Of a stretch of 64,000 nucleotides of DNA, positions 44,262 to 53,794 are shown piece by piece. The DNA comes from Jannaschia sp. M317. GTDB lineage: Bacteria > Pseudomonadota > Alphaproteobacteria > Rhodobacterales > Rhodobacteraceae. The position numbers were made by a program, and so were the translations under genes. Under the pieces are notes generated by a model, which saw nothing but the letters and a program-made list of their open reading frames with translations, did no database searches and was not told the origin of the DNA. Position 1 is the first letter of the stretch, and each line of letters begins with the position of its first letter. Location of the stretch: assembly GCF_025141175.1 (NCBI RefSeq), contig NZ_CP081156.1:40828-104827 (forward strand). Direction: 5' to 3'.

Positions 44262-47147
44262 TCAGGCGGTCAGGTCGAACACCTGTCCGCCCAGCCGCAG
44301 GTTGATCTCTGCCTGGCCGTCGCCGTCGACCAGCGCCCAGAGGATCTGACCGGTAGGACGGTAGATGACGAAGGCCTCCTGCACGTCGCCCGCGCCCGCC
44401 GTGGGGGTCGTGGTGGTGTTGATCTGGAACTGGTCGCGGGTGGCATTTCCGCCATAGACCAGCACGTCGCCCTGGGCGGCGTTGTAGTCCTGGATCCAGT
44501 CGGACCCGTGGTCGCGCACGCCCAAGTGAAAGAACGTGTCGGCATCCGCCCCGCCGTTGACCCGGTCGGACCCGAACCCGCCGTTGACGAAATCCATCCC
44601 GTCGCCGCCAAAGATCAGGTCCCCAAAGGCGGACCCGGTCAACGTGTCGTTCCCCGCACCGCCGATCACCGTATCGGCGCCAAACCCGCCCGCAATGCTG
44701 TCGTTGCCCGCGTCGCCGCGCAGCTCGTCATTGCCATAGCCGCCGTCGATGGTGTCGTTGCCCTCGCCGCCATACACCACGTCGCGCAGGTCGGCCTCGC
44801 TTTCGCCGCCGAGGATCAGGTCGTTGCCGGTCCCGCCCGAGATGCGGTCCGCCCCGTCGCCGCCCTGCAGGGTGTCGTGGCCCGCGTCCCCGGCAATCAC
44901 GTCATCGCCCGCCCCGCCCAGGACCAGGTCGCGGCCCGCGTCGCCCGACAGCGTGTCATCGCCCAGAAGGCCGCTGACCGTGTCGTCGCCCGCCAGCCCC
45001 GTGATCACATCCGCCGCGAAAGAGCCGAGCAGCTGATCGTTGCCGTCGGTGGCCCCGGTGCCCAGATCGAAGGCCGGGCTGGCCCCGGCGGTGCCGGCCC
45101 CGTCTTCGCCCACGATGCGGATCTCGGAGGTGATGGTCCGCTGCCCATTGGCGAACAGCACGCCGGTCGCACTGGTCAGTTCCAGACCGAAGGTTTCATC
45201 GCCCTCGATGGCGGTGTCGCCGTAAACGCGCACCGCGATCACGCCCGCGGCGGATCCGGCGGGGATGGTCAGCCGCCCGGTGGTTTCGTTGAAATCCACG
45301 TCCGCCGTGGCGGTGCCGTTGCCGACGGTGCGCCAGTCGATCGTCACGGCGCTGCGCGCGGGTTCCGACAGGATGACGGGGACGTAATGCGTCTCGTAGC
45401 TGCTGTCGCCCTCATGGACGCTGATGTCGATCGGGGTGACCCGCACCGCGTTCTCATCGGGCACCGGGCCACGCACGCCCGAGGCCGGATCGTCCAGCCC
45501 CGCGGGCCGGCTGAGGATGCCGCCGTCGTCGTCGATGATCGTGCCCCGCGCCACCAGCGCGGGGGCGTTGCCGACGAAGTTGGCGTTGCTGATCCCGTAC
45601 AGCATCAGCGACATTTCCTCGTCGCCCTCCAGCAGGCTGTCGCCATAGACCGAGACCGAGATCCAGGTGCTCTGCTGTCCGGCGGGGATGGTGACGGTGC
45701 CGGTGCGGTCGATGTAATCGCCGGTCGCCTCGCCTGCGGTGCCGTCCAGGGTGACGTACTTGAAGCTGACCGGCGACGGGGCAGGGCGGTCCATCGTCAC
45801 CAGGAACCGCATCGATTCGTAGCTGGAATTGCCCTCTACGAAAGAGGCGTCGTGGATCTGCAGCACCGGCACGATGGGCGCGGTCGAGGCGGGGGCGGCG
45901 GGGCCGGTGGCCGGGGCCCCCAGGCCGCCGGGCCCGCTGGGCGTGCCCAGGTCGTCCTCGATGATGCGGATCTCGGCCTCCAGCGCGGGGGCGTCGCCCT
46001 CGAAGCGGCCGCCCCGGATGCCCGCGAAGATCACCGAAAAGGATTCGTCGCCTTCCAGCAGCTGATCGCCGTTGATGGCGATGGAGACATAGGTGCTCTC
46101 GGCTCCGGCGGGCAGGGTGAAGGTATTGCTGCGTTCCTGGTAATCGCCAAGCGTCCCCGAAGCGGACCCGTCCTGCGTGTAATAGGACACGGTGACCGGT
46201 GTGGCCGAAGGCCGGTCCAGGGTCACCAGGACGCGGGCGTATTCATAGCTGCTGTCGCCCTCGATGTACTGGACGTCCTGCACCCGCAGCGTCGGCAGTG
46301 GGTTGGTCGAAGCCGGGCCGCGCAGCACATCGCCCGGATCGCCGATTCCGCCTTCGGGCGAGACGCGGCCGCTGTCGTCGTCGAGGATCGTGCCGGTCGC
46401 CGCCAGCGCCTCGCCCCCGCCCGAAAAGACGCCGTTGCGCAGGTCGGTCAGCACCAGCTGAAAGGTCTCGTCGGGTTCGGGCCCGGTGCCGCCGTTGACG
46501 GCGATCGAAACCCAGGTCGCTTGCTGACCGGCGGAAATGGTGGCGCTGCCGGTGCGGTCCTGAATATCGCCGGTCTGATCGGCGGCGGACCCGCCCTGGA
46601 CGTGGAAGTCCATGGTCACGTCGGCGGTGGCGGGCCGGTCCAGGGTGATCAGGAAGCGGGCGTATTCATAGCTGCCGTCGCCTTCGATCACCGAGACGTC
46701 GTGGATCGCCACGGTCGGAAAGACGCCCGCCTCGGGTGCGGGCCCCTGGATGCCCCGCGCAGTGCCAAAGGGTCCGGTCACGCCCGAGGGCAGCCCGTCG
46801 TCGTCGTCAAGAATGATGCCGGTGCCCACCAGCGTCGCGGCCCCGCCGTCCAGTGTGGCGTTGCTGACGGCCTGCAGGGCCACGAAGAAGGTCTCGTCAG
46901 GTTCGATCCCGGTGCCGCCATAGACGGTGATGGGGATGTCCACCGACAGGGTGCCGGGCTGAATCGTCACCGTGTCGGTGCGCGCGTTGTAATCGCCCCG
47001 CGCCGCCGAGGCGGTGCCATCCACCGTGAAGTAGCGGAAACTGACCGGGGCCGCCGAAACCGCATCCAGACTGACCCGGAAGAGGGCGCTTTCATATCCG
47101 CGGTCGCCTTCGAGAATACGGGTGTTGCTGAGCGAAAGAACGGGCAT
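44262..47147 (-). CDS. RTX protein with five Calx-beta domains
   Basis: 961 aa from ATG 47147, with AGGA 9 bp upstream. Five roughly 130-aa Calx-beta units each begin with a VxEGDxSYE motif (RILEGDRGYE, SVIEGDGSYE, QYIEGDSSYE, SFVEGNSSYE, SVHEGDSSYE) and contain YxDRTGTVTIPAGQ-like and DETFxVxL strands. Linkers are Pro/Gly-rich (GDPGDVLRGP). Then RTX repeats and the shared tail ([38 protein letters not shown]). Calx-beta plus RTX is a known architecture of large secreted Ca-dependent adhesins. Its terminator is at 44232. Confidence 0.9.
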   Translation of the reverse strand: MPVLSLSNTRILEGDRGYESALFRVSLDAVSAAPVSFRYFTVDGTASAARGDYNARTDTVTIQPGTLSVDIPITVYGGTGIEPDETFFVALQAVSNATLDGGAATLVGTGIILDDDDGLPSGVTGPFGTARGIQGPAPEAGVFPTVAIHDVSVIEGDGSYEYARFLITLDRPATADVTMDFHVQGGSAADQTGDIQDRTGSATISAGQQATWVSIAVNGGTGPEPDETFQLVLTDLRNGVFSGGGEALAATGTILDDDSGRVSPEGGIGDPGDVLRGPASTNPLPTLRVQDVQYIEGDSSYEYARVLVTLDRPSATPVTVSYYTQDGSASGTLGDYQERSNTFTLPAGAESTYVSIAINGDQLLEGDESFSVIFAGIRGGRFEGDAPALEAEIRIIEDDLGTPSGPGGLGAPATGPAAPASTAPIVPVLQIHDASFVEGNSSYESMRFLVTMDRPAPSPVSFKYVTLDGTAGEATGDYIDRTGTVTIPAGQQSTWISVSVYGDSLLEGDEEMSLMLYGISNANFVGNAPALVARGTIIDDDGGILSRPAGLDDPASGVRGPVPDENAVRVTPIDISVHEGDSSYETHYVPVILSEPARSAVTIDWRTVGNGTATADVDFNETTGRLTIPAGSAAGVIAVRVYGDTAIEGDETFGLELTSATGVLFANGQRTITSEIRIVGEDGAGTAGASPAFDLGTGATDGNDQLLGSFAADVITGLAGDDTVSGLLGDDTLSGDAGRDLVLGGAGDDVIAGDAGHDTLQGGDGADRISGGTGNDLILGGESEADLRDVVYGGEGNDTIDGGYGNDELRGDAGNDSIAGGFGADTVIGGAGNDTLTGSAFGDLIFGGDGMDFVNGGFGSDRVNGGADADTFFHLGVRDHGSDWIQDYNAAQGDVLVYGGNATRDQFQINTTTTPTAGAGDVQEAFVIYRPTGQILWALVDGDGQAEINLRLGGQVFDLTA

Positions 47148-47226
47148 GGCAATGAATCCTGACAATGTTGATTGCAGGCAGGAGACCGGAACTCTTGACC
47201 GGTGTCACGGATTTATTGGCCGCACC

Positions 47227-49134
47227 TCAGGCGGTCAGGTCGAACACCTGCCCGTTCAGCCGCAGGTTTATTTCCGCCTGTCCGTCGCCATCCACCAGCG
47301 CCCAGAGGATCTGACCGGTGGGACGATAGATCACAAAGGCCTCGGCCACGTCGTCGGCCCCTGCGGTGGGGGTGGTCGTCGTGTTGATCTGGAACTGGTC
47401 ACGGGTGGCATTGCCGCCATAGACGAGGACGTCGCCCTCGGCCCCGTTGTAGTCCTGGATCCAGTCGGACCCGTGGTCCGCGATGCCCAGATGGAAAAAC
47501 GCGTCGGCATCCACGCCGCCGTTCACCCGGTCGGACCCGAACCCGCCGTTGATGAAATCCATCCCGTCGCCGCCAAAGATCACGTCGCCAAAGGCGGACC
47601 CGGTCAGCGTATCGTTGCCAACCCCGCCAATCACCGTATCCGCGCCAAACCCGCCCGCGATGCTGTCATCACCGGCATCGCCGCGCAGCGCGTCGTTGCC
47701 ATAGCCGCCGTCGATGGTGTCATTACCCTCGCCGCCAAAGATCACGTCGCGCAGGTCGGCCGACGTGGCCCCGCCCAGGATGCTGTCGTTGCCGTCCCCG
47801 CCGATTAGCCGGTCTGCCCCGTCGCCGCCCTCCAGGGTGTCATTGCCCGCCAACCCGTCGAGGGTGTCGTTCCCGTCCCCGCCGCGCAGCAGATCGTCGT
47901 CCGGCGTGCCCGTCAGGTCGCGTGGCGGGTCGACAAAGGCGTCCAGCAGCAGACCGTCGATGCCCGACTGCTGCTGGAACAGCACGTTCTGATGGTCGAA
48001 GTAGGTCAGCAGCAGGGTGTCGTTGTCGACCTGGTCCAGCAGGGCCAGACTCTGGTCGTCGCTGCGGTCGATCGGAGCCAGGGTAAAGGGCTGCAACAGC
48101 CCGCCGGTGGCGTCGTAGACCGCATAGCCCACATCCTGCCCGTCGGCCCCCAGGTCGGAATCCTGGGTGCTGTTGACGACGAAGATCTGGCCGTTGTCCA
48201 GCACCGCCACGTCGAAGCTGTCGCTGGCGAAGGTGCTGTACTGCACCGTGGGCTCCACCTCCGGGTCGGCGCTGGCGGGCAGAGGGGTGATCTCTCCGAC
48301 GGTGCGGCCCTGGGCGTCGTAGCGCTGCAGGAACACGCGGAACTGCCCGCCCGGCACCCCGGGCACCGCGTTGAGCGCCATCCAGAACACGCCGAAGCCG
48401 CCGCCGGGCATGGCCTCGACCCGGATCGTCTGCAGCTGGCCGCCGTTGAAGATGCTGGCCGCCATCTGCGCGCCGTCCAGCGCGGTGCCGTCCGCGCCGA
48501 AGCGCTGCACCATGACGTGGCGGGTGAAGTCGGGGTTGCGCACCCCGAAGGCCACGGCCAGCGTCCCGTCCGGCAGCACCGCCACATCGGAATTGGCCGC
48601 GGTGGTGTCCCGGCCGATGCCGCTGTCGGGCGACAGGACCACCGGCGCGCCCCGGGCCGCGAAGGCCCCGTCGAGGAAGAGCAGCGCGTCGTGCCGGTCC
48701 TCCCGGTTGGTGGGATTGTCCCGGTAGTCGAGCACGAAGCCCCCGCCCGGCAATTCGGTCAGGCTGTAGGTGAGGTGGGACACCGGCCCTTCGACGACCT
48801 GCACCGCCTCGCTGCGGGGGGTGCCGTCCGCATCGAAGGCCTGCAGCGAGATGCCCTCGCTGCGATCCCCGCCGATACCGCGGCTGGTCGTGCCCAGCAC
48901 GAAGCCGCCATCGGCCAGCGCGGTGACGATCAGATTGTCCGATCCCCGCAGGACGGGCAGGTCGATGAAGCTGTCCTCCTCGGGGGTGGCGCCGGGGGTG
49001 GTGATCCGCACGCGCCCCTCCAGGTTGGTGTGGTCGTAGGCCACGACCCACTGCCCGCCGGTCAGAACAGCGGTGGCATGATCCTGGGCGAGCGTTCCCA
49101 GGCGGGTATCGCTGAGCAGGCGTTCATCGGTCAT
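47227..49134 (-). CDS. RTX protein with propeller-like N-domain
   Basis: 635 aa from ATG 49134, with GGAG upstream. Residues about 1-420 contain repeated four-strand blades with LPGGGFVLDYRD, LPDGTLAVAFGVR, MPGGGFGVFWMAL and LDNGQIFVVNS motifs, a beta-propeller-like pattern also seen in the gene at 59641. Then RTX blocks and the shared tail ([44 protein letters not shown]). The tail shares a 185-bp block identical at every base with the next gene (47294-47478 versus 49280-49464). Ligand unknown. Confidence 0.86.
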   Translation of the reverse strand: MTDERLLSDTRLGTLAQDHATAVLTGGQWVVAYDHTNLEGRVRITTPGATPEEDSFIDLPVLRGSDNLIVTALADGGFVLGTTSRGIGGDRSEGISLQAFDADGTPRSEAVQVVEGPVSHLTYSLTELPGGGFVLDYRDNPTNREDRHDALLFLDGAFAARGAPVVLSPDSGIGRDTTAANSDVAVLPDGTLAVAFGVRNPDFTRHVMVQRFGADGTALDGAQMAASIFNGGQLQTIRVEAMPGGGFGVFWMALNAVPGVPGGQFRVFLQRYDAQGRTVGEITPLPASADPEVEPTVQYSTFASDSFDVAVLDNGQIFVVNSTQDSDLGADGQDVGYAVYDATGGLLQPFTLAPIDRSDDQSLALLDQVDNDTLLLTYFDHQNVLFQQQSGIDGLLLDAFVDPPRDLTGTPDDDLLRGGDGNDTLDGLAGNDTLEGGDGADRLIGGDGNDSILGGATSADLRDVIFGGEGNDTIDGGYGNDALRGDAGDDSIAGGFGADTVIGGVGNDTLTGSAFGDVIFGGDGMDFINGGFGSDRVNGGVDADAFFHLGIADHGSDWIQDYNGAEGDVLVYGGNATRDQFQINTTTTPTAGADDVAEAFVIYRPTGQILWALVDGDGQAEINLRLNGQVFDLTA

Positions 49135-49196
49135 GGCGGGGGTCTCCGGGTCTGCAGTTTGCACGCGTGATACAACTGCCGCCCGGCTTGGGCCGC

Positions 49197-49212
49197 CCCC
49201 CGTTCGAGGGGG
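49197..49212 (-). terminator. CCCCC/GGGGG hairpin after the 388-aa RTX gene
   Basis: CCCCC-GTTCGA-GGGGG directly at the stop of the gene at 49213. A very similar CCCC-GTTCAAA-GGGG stands at the stop of the BspA-like gene (about 39828-39842), so the 3' flanks as well as the tails are shared. Confidence 0.4.
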
Positions 49213-50379
49213 TCACGCGGTCAGGTCGAACACCTGTCCGTTCAGGCGCAGATTGATCTCTGCCTGCCCGTCGCCATCGACCAGCGCCCAGAGGATCTGA
49301 CCGGTGGGACGATAGATCACAAAGGCCTCGGCCACGTCGTCGGCCCCTGCGGTGGGGGTGGTCGTCGTGTTGATCTGGAACTGGTCACGGGTGGCATTGC
49401 CGCCATAGACGAGGACGTCGCCCTCGGCCCCGTTGTAGTCCTGGATCCAGTCGGACCCGTGGTCAGCGATGCCCAGGTGAAAGAACGTGTCGGCATCCAC
49501 GCCGCCATTCACCCGGTCCGACCCAAAGCCGCCGTTGATGAAATCCATCCCGTCCCCGCCAAAGATCACGTCGCCAAAGGCGGACCCGGTCAGCGTATCG
49601 TTGCCAACCCCGCCAATCACCGTATCGGCGCCGAACCCGCCCGCGATGCTGTCATCACCGGCATCGCCGCGCAGCTCGTCGTTGCCATAGCCGCCGTCGA
49701 TGGTGTCGTTGCCGTCCCCGCCAAAGATCACGTCGCGCAGGTCGGTCATGGAGGTGCCGCCGGTGATCACGTCATTGCCCGCGCCGCCCAGCAGCGTGTC
49801 GTTGCCGTCCAGCCCGTCGATGGTGTCGTCGCCCGCCAGCCCGTCCAGACGGTCGGCCCCCTCGGTGCCGGTCAAGAGGTCGTCGCCCAACGTGGGCACC
49901 GTGGACGGGCCTGTCGGATCATGGCCGAGCGCGGTCAGGTCGATCACCGTGTCCGGCCCAAAGGGAACCGGCGCGCGGGTGCCGCGGCCATTGGTCGACA
50001 GGTCGATACTGTCATCCACCGGCGGCAGCGGGTCGCCCGCCAGGCAGAGCGTCAGTTCGGTGGTGACCGTGCGGCCGCCCGCCTCGCTCTCGTAGGCCAG
50101 GCCCAGGACCACGCTCTGACCGTTGTCATGGGTAATCTGGCCCAGCACCTGCAGGGACGGCACGCCAAGGGTCGGCTCGCCCGTGGCGGCCACCGCCTCG
50201 ATCATCAGATCGGAGCGGATGATCGGCAGGCCGTTCGCCGGCTCCAGCAGGATCTGATAGGTAAACCCGGTGCTGCCCGCTGCCAAAGTCAGGGTCACCG
50301 TCAGCGGTCGCGCGGCAAGGACGTCGAAGGTGTCATTGTCGTAGCGGACGAGATTGGCATCGAAAGTGTAATCAACCAT
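49213..50379 (-). CDS. Short RTX protein, unrecognised beta N-module
   Basis: 388 aa, with GGAG upstream of ATG 50379. Residues 1-170 form a beta-rich head (FDANLVRYDNDTFDVLAARP, LAAGSTGFTYQILLEPANG, SDLMIEAVAATGE) with a single cysteine in LTLCLAGD; I do not recognise the family. Residues about 185-280 are RTX repeats, then the shared tail ([38 protein letters not shown]). It is one of the smallest full members and so a compact example of the head-plus-tail plan. Confidence 0.85.
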   Translation of the reverse strand: MVDYTFDANLVRYDNDTFDVLAARPLTVTLTLAAGSTGFTYQILLEPANGLPIIRSDLMIEAVAATGEPTLGVPSLQVLGQITHDNGQSVVLGLAYESEAGGRTVTTELTLCLAGDPLPPVDDSIDLSTNGRGTRAPVPFGPDTVIDLTALGHDPTGPSTVPTLGDDLLTGTEGADRLDGLAGDDTIDGLDGNDTLLGGAGNDVITGGTSMTDLRDVIFGGDGNDTIDGGYGNDELRGDAGDDSIAGGFGADTVIGGVGNDTLTGSAFGDVIFGGDGMDFINGGFGSDRVNGGVDADTFFHLGIADHGSDWIQDYNGAEGDVLVYGGNATRDQFQINTTTTPTAGADDVAEAFVIYRPTGQILWALVDGDGQAEINLRLNGQVFDLTA

Positions 50380-50427
50380 TCCGAGACCTCCGTTAAATCC
50401 AGATAGGCCTTGGGTGTAGGATGGGCG

Positions 50428-52116
50428 TCAGGCAGTCAAGTCAAACACCTGTCCGTTCAGCCGCAGGTTGATTTCCGCCTGTCCGTCGCCATCGACCAGC
50501 GCCCAGAGGATCTGACCGCTGGGGCGATAGATGACGAAAGCCTCCTGGACGGCATCGGCCCCCGCCATGGCCGTGGTCGTGGTGTTGATCTGGAACTGCG
50601 CGCGCGTGGCCCCGGCCCCGCCATAGAGCAGCACATCCCCCGCCGCCGCGTTATAGTCCTGGATCCAGTCAGACCCGTGGTCGCCGATGCCCAGGTGAAA
50701 AAAGGTATCCCCCCCCGCGCCGCCATTGACCCGGTCCGACCCGAACCCGCCGTTGACGAAATCCATGCCGTCGCCGCCAAAGATCACGTCGCCAAAGGCG
50801 GACCCGGTCAGGGTATCGTTGCCGGTGCCACCGATGACGGTATCGGCGCCAAAGCCGCCCGCGATCTGGTCGTTGCCCGCGTCGCCGCGCAGCTCGTCGT
50901 TGCCGTAGCCGCCGTCGATGGTGTCGTTGCCCTCGCCGCCGAACACCAGGTCGCGCAGGTCGGCCATGGTGGCCCCACCCTCGATGGTGTCATCGCCCGC
51001 CCCGCCTGAAATCGTGTCGCGCCCGTCGCCCGCGCGCAGGTGATTGGCCAGCTGGTTGCCGTCGATGCGGTCGTGCCCGGACCCGGTGTTGGCATTCTCG
51101 ATCAGCGACCGCAGGTCGCCCTGATAGAGATAGGGGTTGGCGACATTGCCACGGGCGAACTGATCGCCGTCGGTCGCGCGCCCCAGGCTCAGGTTCGACA
51201 ACTGCGCCGTCGAGAAGGTGCTGTAGGCGCCGGGCCGCAGGTCGATATCCTGATCGTTGGCGTAGTTGGAGAAATCGTAGGTATCGATCCCGCCCCCATC
51301 CCAAAGCGTCAGCAGGATCTTGGCGTTGTAGGGCTGTGCAAAGGTGAAATCATCCACCGTCATCGCCCCGGTCTGGGGGTCGAAGCGATAGACGTTGTCG
51401 GTGTTGTTCGACCCCGGCCCGAAGTTCGCCCCATAAAGATGCTGCAACGCCCGGTAGTCGTTGAGCATGTAGGTCCAGGGGTATTCCTCCTGCCCGGAGG
51501 CCCCGGTCAGCGGGTCGCCGATATAGGATCGGTAGGACATCACCGAGAATTCCTGGCCGTCCTCTGCGGCGGGCAGGGTCGGAAAGACGGTGGTGTTGTC
51601 GAAGGACCACTGCTGTTCGTGGTGCCCATGCTTGAGCCCCAGCGAATGCCCCATCTCGTGCAACAGACCCGCGGCGTATTGGAAGCTGCCCAGCTCCGGC
51701 GCCTCATATTTTCCGAGCGCGAACCAATTGTCCCCGAACTGCGTGGCGGTCAGCAGGTTGGGATCGGGCGGGTTCGCCTCGGCGGAGCCCTGGTTGCCCG
51801 GCTCGTGCGGGCCTCTGTTGAAATGGAACTGGCCGTAGTCGATCAGGCTGGCCTGGGCAAAGCGCAGATCGCCGAAGCCCTGGTTGTCGGGGCGGAACGT
51901 CAGCCCGGTAAAAACGCCCAGGTTGTTGAGACCGAAGTTGACGATCTGGTTGATCTGGAACTGAGTGAAGGGGGTAAAGCCCTGGATGTCCTGGTAGCCA
52001 TTATAGACGTTGAGGGTCTGCGGAAAGCTGACCGACAATTCTGGCGAATCCCATTTCCAGCCCCAGAGAATCCCGTCGATGCTGGGATTTCCGGTCGGTG
52101 CGACGGCAATTGGCAT
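50428..52116 (-). CDS. Serralysin-type (M10) metalloprotease with RTX and shared tail
   Basis: 562 aa. The zinc site is HEMGHSLGLKH (H153, E154, H157, H163) and the Met-turn SVMSY (191-195) supplies M193 and the serralysin tyrosine Y195. DYRALQHLYG and the DTYDFSNYAND transition to the Ca-binding beta-roll are also typical of M10B. RTX repeats lie at about 350-480. The protein ends in the shared tail ([44 protein letters not shown]) instead of the usual serralysin C-end. The N-terminus is short before the catalytic domain, with no signal peptide, as expected for type I export. The likely role is extracellular proteolysis; the target is unknown. Confidence 0.92.
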   Translation of the reverse strand: MPIAVAPTGNPSIDGILWGWKWDSPELSVSFPQTLNVYNGYQDIQGFTPFTQFQINQIVNFGLNNLGVFTGLTFRPDNQGFGDLRFAQASLIDYGQFHFNRGPHEPGNQGSAEANPPDPNLLTATQFGDNWFALGKYEAPELGSFQYAAGLLHEMGHSLGLKHGHHEQQWSFDNTTVFPTLPAAEDGQEFSVMSYRSYIGDPLTGASGQEEYPWTYMLNDYRALQHLYGANFGPGSNNTDNVYRFDPQTGAMTVDDFTFAQPYNAKILLTLWDGGGIDTYDFSNYANDQDIDLRPGAYSTFSTAQLSNLSLGRATDGDQFARGNVANPYLYQGDLRSLIENANTGSGHDRIDGNQLANHLRAGDGRDTISGGAGDDTIEGGATMADLRDLVFGGEGNDTIDGGYGNDELRGDAGNDQIAGGFGADTVIGGTGNDTLTGSAFGDVIFGGDGMDFVNGGFGSDRVNGGAGGDTFFHLGIGDHGSDWIQDYNAAAGDVLLYGGAGATRAQFQINTTTTAMAGADAVQEAFVIYRPSGQILWALVDGDGQAEINLRLNGQVFDLTA

Positions 52117-52151
52117 GTCTCAATTCCTTTTCTCAAATCTGTCGTCCAATT

Positions 52152-53723
52152 TCAGGCGGTCAGATCAAATACCTGTCCGTTCAGCCTAAGATTGATCTCT
52201 GCCTGGCCGTCGCCGTCGACCAGCGCCCAGAGGATCTGACCGGTAGGACGGTAGATGACGAAAGCCTCCTGCACATCATCCGCGCCTGCGGTCGGTGTGG
52301 TCGTGACGTTGATCTGGAACTGGTCGCGGGTGGCATTGCCGCCATAGGCCAGCACGTCGCCGTCCGCCGCGTTATAGTCCTGGATCCAGTCGGACCCGTG
52401 ATCCGCGATGCCCAGGTGAAAGAAGGTATCCCCCCCGGTGCCGCCATTGACCCGGTCGCTGCCGAACCCGCCGTTGACGAAATCCATGCCGTCGCCGCCG
52501 AAGATTTCGTCCCCAAACGCGGACCCGGTCAGCGTATCGTTGCCAACCCCACCAATCACCGTATCGGCGCCGAACCCGCCCGCGATGCTGTCATCACCGG
52601 CATCGCCGCGCAGTTCGTCATTGCCGTAGCCACCGTCGATGGTGTCGTTGCCCTCGCCACCGAAGACCACATCGCGCAGGTCGGTCATGGAGGTGCCGCC
52701 GAGGATCACATCGTCGCCCGCCCCCCCGATCAGCGTGTCGCTGCCGTCGCCGCCCTGCAGCGTGTCCGCCTGGGCGCTGCCCTCCAGCCGGTCATTGCCA
52801 GGCCCCCCGTCAAGCAGGGTGCCACCCACTTCGGCGCGCAGGGTGTCGTCCCCCGCCAGGCCCGCCAGGTAGGTCCCTGCCGTAAAGGCCGTCAGCAGGC
52901 TGCTGGCCCCGCCGCCGTTTTCCAGGTCCAGCTCGACCAGGTCGAAGGGCTGGCCATCGACCGTCGTGGTTTCCATCCCCCCTTCGTCGCCCAGAAGCAT
53001 GTCGAGCAGATCGCCCTCGGCGCGCATGATTTCCTGCCCGCCGGGCGCGCGCAGCACCAGGCTGTCGAGGGATATCGCCTCCAGCGTCTCCGGGTCGGGC
53101 GTCCCGCCCAAAGCCGCCCCCAGCAACAGCCCCGCGATATCGGCCGGGTCCTCGGGCAGGCTGCCCATCGCGGTCAACGTGTAGCCGTTCATGGCCAGCG
53201 TCAGGCTGCCGTCGCCCAGGGTGAGGCGCAGCAATTCATCGGCATTCTCGCGCAGGATCACGGCATCCAGATCGTAGGCCGCGAACCCCGCAGGATCGGA
53301 CAGCAGACCGATGAGATCCTGCAGGCTGGCGGGCAAGGTGCCCGTCAACGTCAGGCCAAGCGCCCCCAGCTGCACGCTGATGGCACTGGCCGAGAGACTG
53401 GTCGAGAACAGCTCCTGCGCGCCGTCGCGCAGGGACAGGCCGGTGATCTGTCCGGTAGAGGTGCCATTGTTGAGAGCGGTGAGGAACGCCGCCGGATCCC
53501 CCTGCGGCCCCAACCCGTTGCCGGTCAGAACCAGCCGGAAACTGCCCGAGCTGAGCACCGCCTCGGTGGGGCTCAGACTGGTGATGGTGGCGGAGTCGAG
53601 CGCCGACAGAAGCTGACCCAAAGCCTCGGTATCGGGCAGGGACAGGGCCTCCAACCGTGACAGGTCGAAGCCCCCGTCAATCAGATCCAGACCGGCGGTG
53701 AGGTAGGAAACGGAAACGGGCAT
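52152..53723 (-). CDS. RTX protein, unrecognised Leu/Asp-rich N-module
   Basis: 523 aa from ATG 53723. Residues 1-300 are rich in Leu/Ala/Asp with repeating strand pairs (LDSATITSLSPTEAVLSSG; LDAVILRENADELLRLTLGD; LDSLVLRAPGGQEIMRAEGD), perhaps two or three divergent units of one fold; the family is unknown. RTX repeats and the shared tail follow ([44 protein letters not shown]). The GGGGGG before the start is part of a perfect hairpin (53728-53753), so translation may be limited by RNA structure. Confidence 0.84.
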   Translation of the reverse strand: MPVSVSYLTAGLDLIDGGFDLSRLEALSLPDTEALGQLLSALDSATITSLSPTEAVLSSGSFRLVLTGNGLGPQGDPAAFLTALNNGTSTGQITGLSLRDGAQELFSTSLSASAISVQLGALGLTLTGTLPASLQDLIGLLSDPAGFAAYDLDAVILRENADELLRLTLGDGSLTLAMNGYTLTAMGSLPEDPADIAGLLLGAALGGTPDPETLEAISLDSLVLRAPGGQEIMRAEGDLLDMLLGDEGGMETTTVDGQPFDLVELDLENGGGASSLLTAFTAGTYLAGLAGDDTLRAEVGGTLLDGGPGNDRLEGSAQADTLQGGDGSDTLIGGAGDDVILGGTSMTDLRDVVFGGEGNDTIDGGYGNDELRGDAGDDSIAGGFGADTVIGGVGNDTLTGSAFGDEIFGGDGMDFVNGGFGSDRVNGGTGGDTFFHLGIADHGSDWIQDYNAADGDVLAYGGNATRDQFQINVTTTPTAGADDVQEAFVIYRPTGQILWALVDGDGQAEINLRLNGQVFDLTA

Positions 53724-53727
53724 GATA

Positions 53728-53753
53728 CCCCCCAAGCTGGAAAAGTTGGGGGG
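53728..53753 (-). promoter_or_regulatory. Hairpin covering the ribosome binding site of the 523-aa RTX gene
   Basis: CCCCCCAA (53728-53735) and TTGGGGGG (53746-53753) form a perfect 8-bp stem with a 10-nt loop. On the mRNA the 3' arm is the purine tract 4 nt before AUG, so the stem would hide it. It may also act in termination of the upstream gene. Confidence 0.55.
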
Positions 53754-53794
53754 ACCTTAACCGAATTTCAGCGCAAAACCTATGCTGGCGTGCC

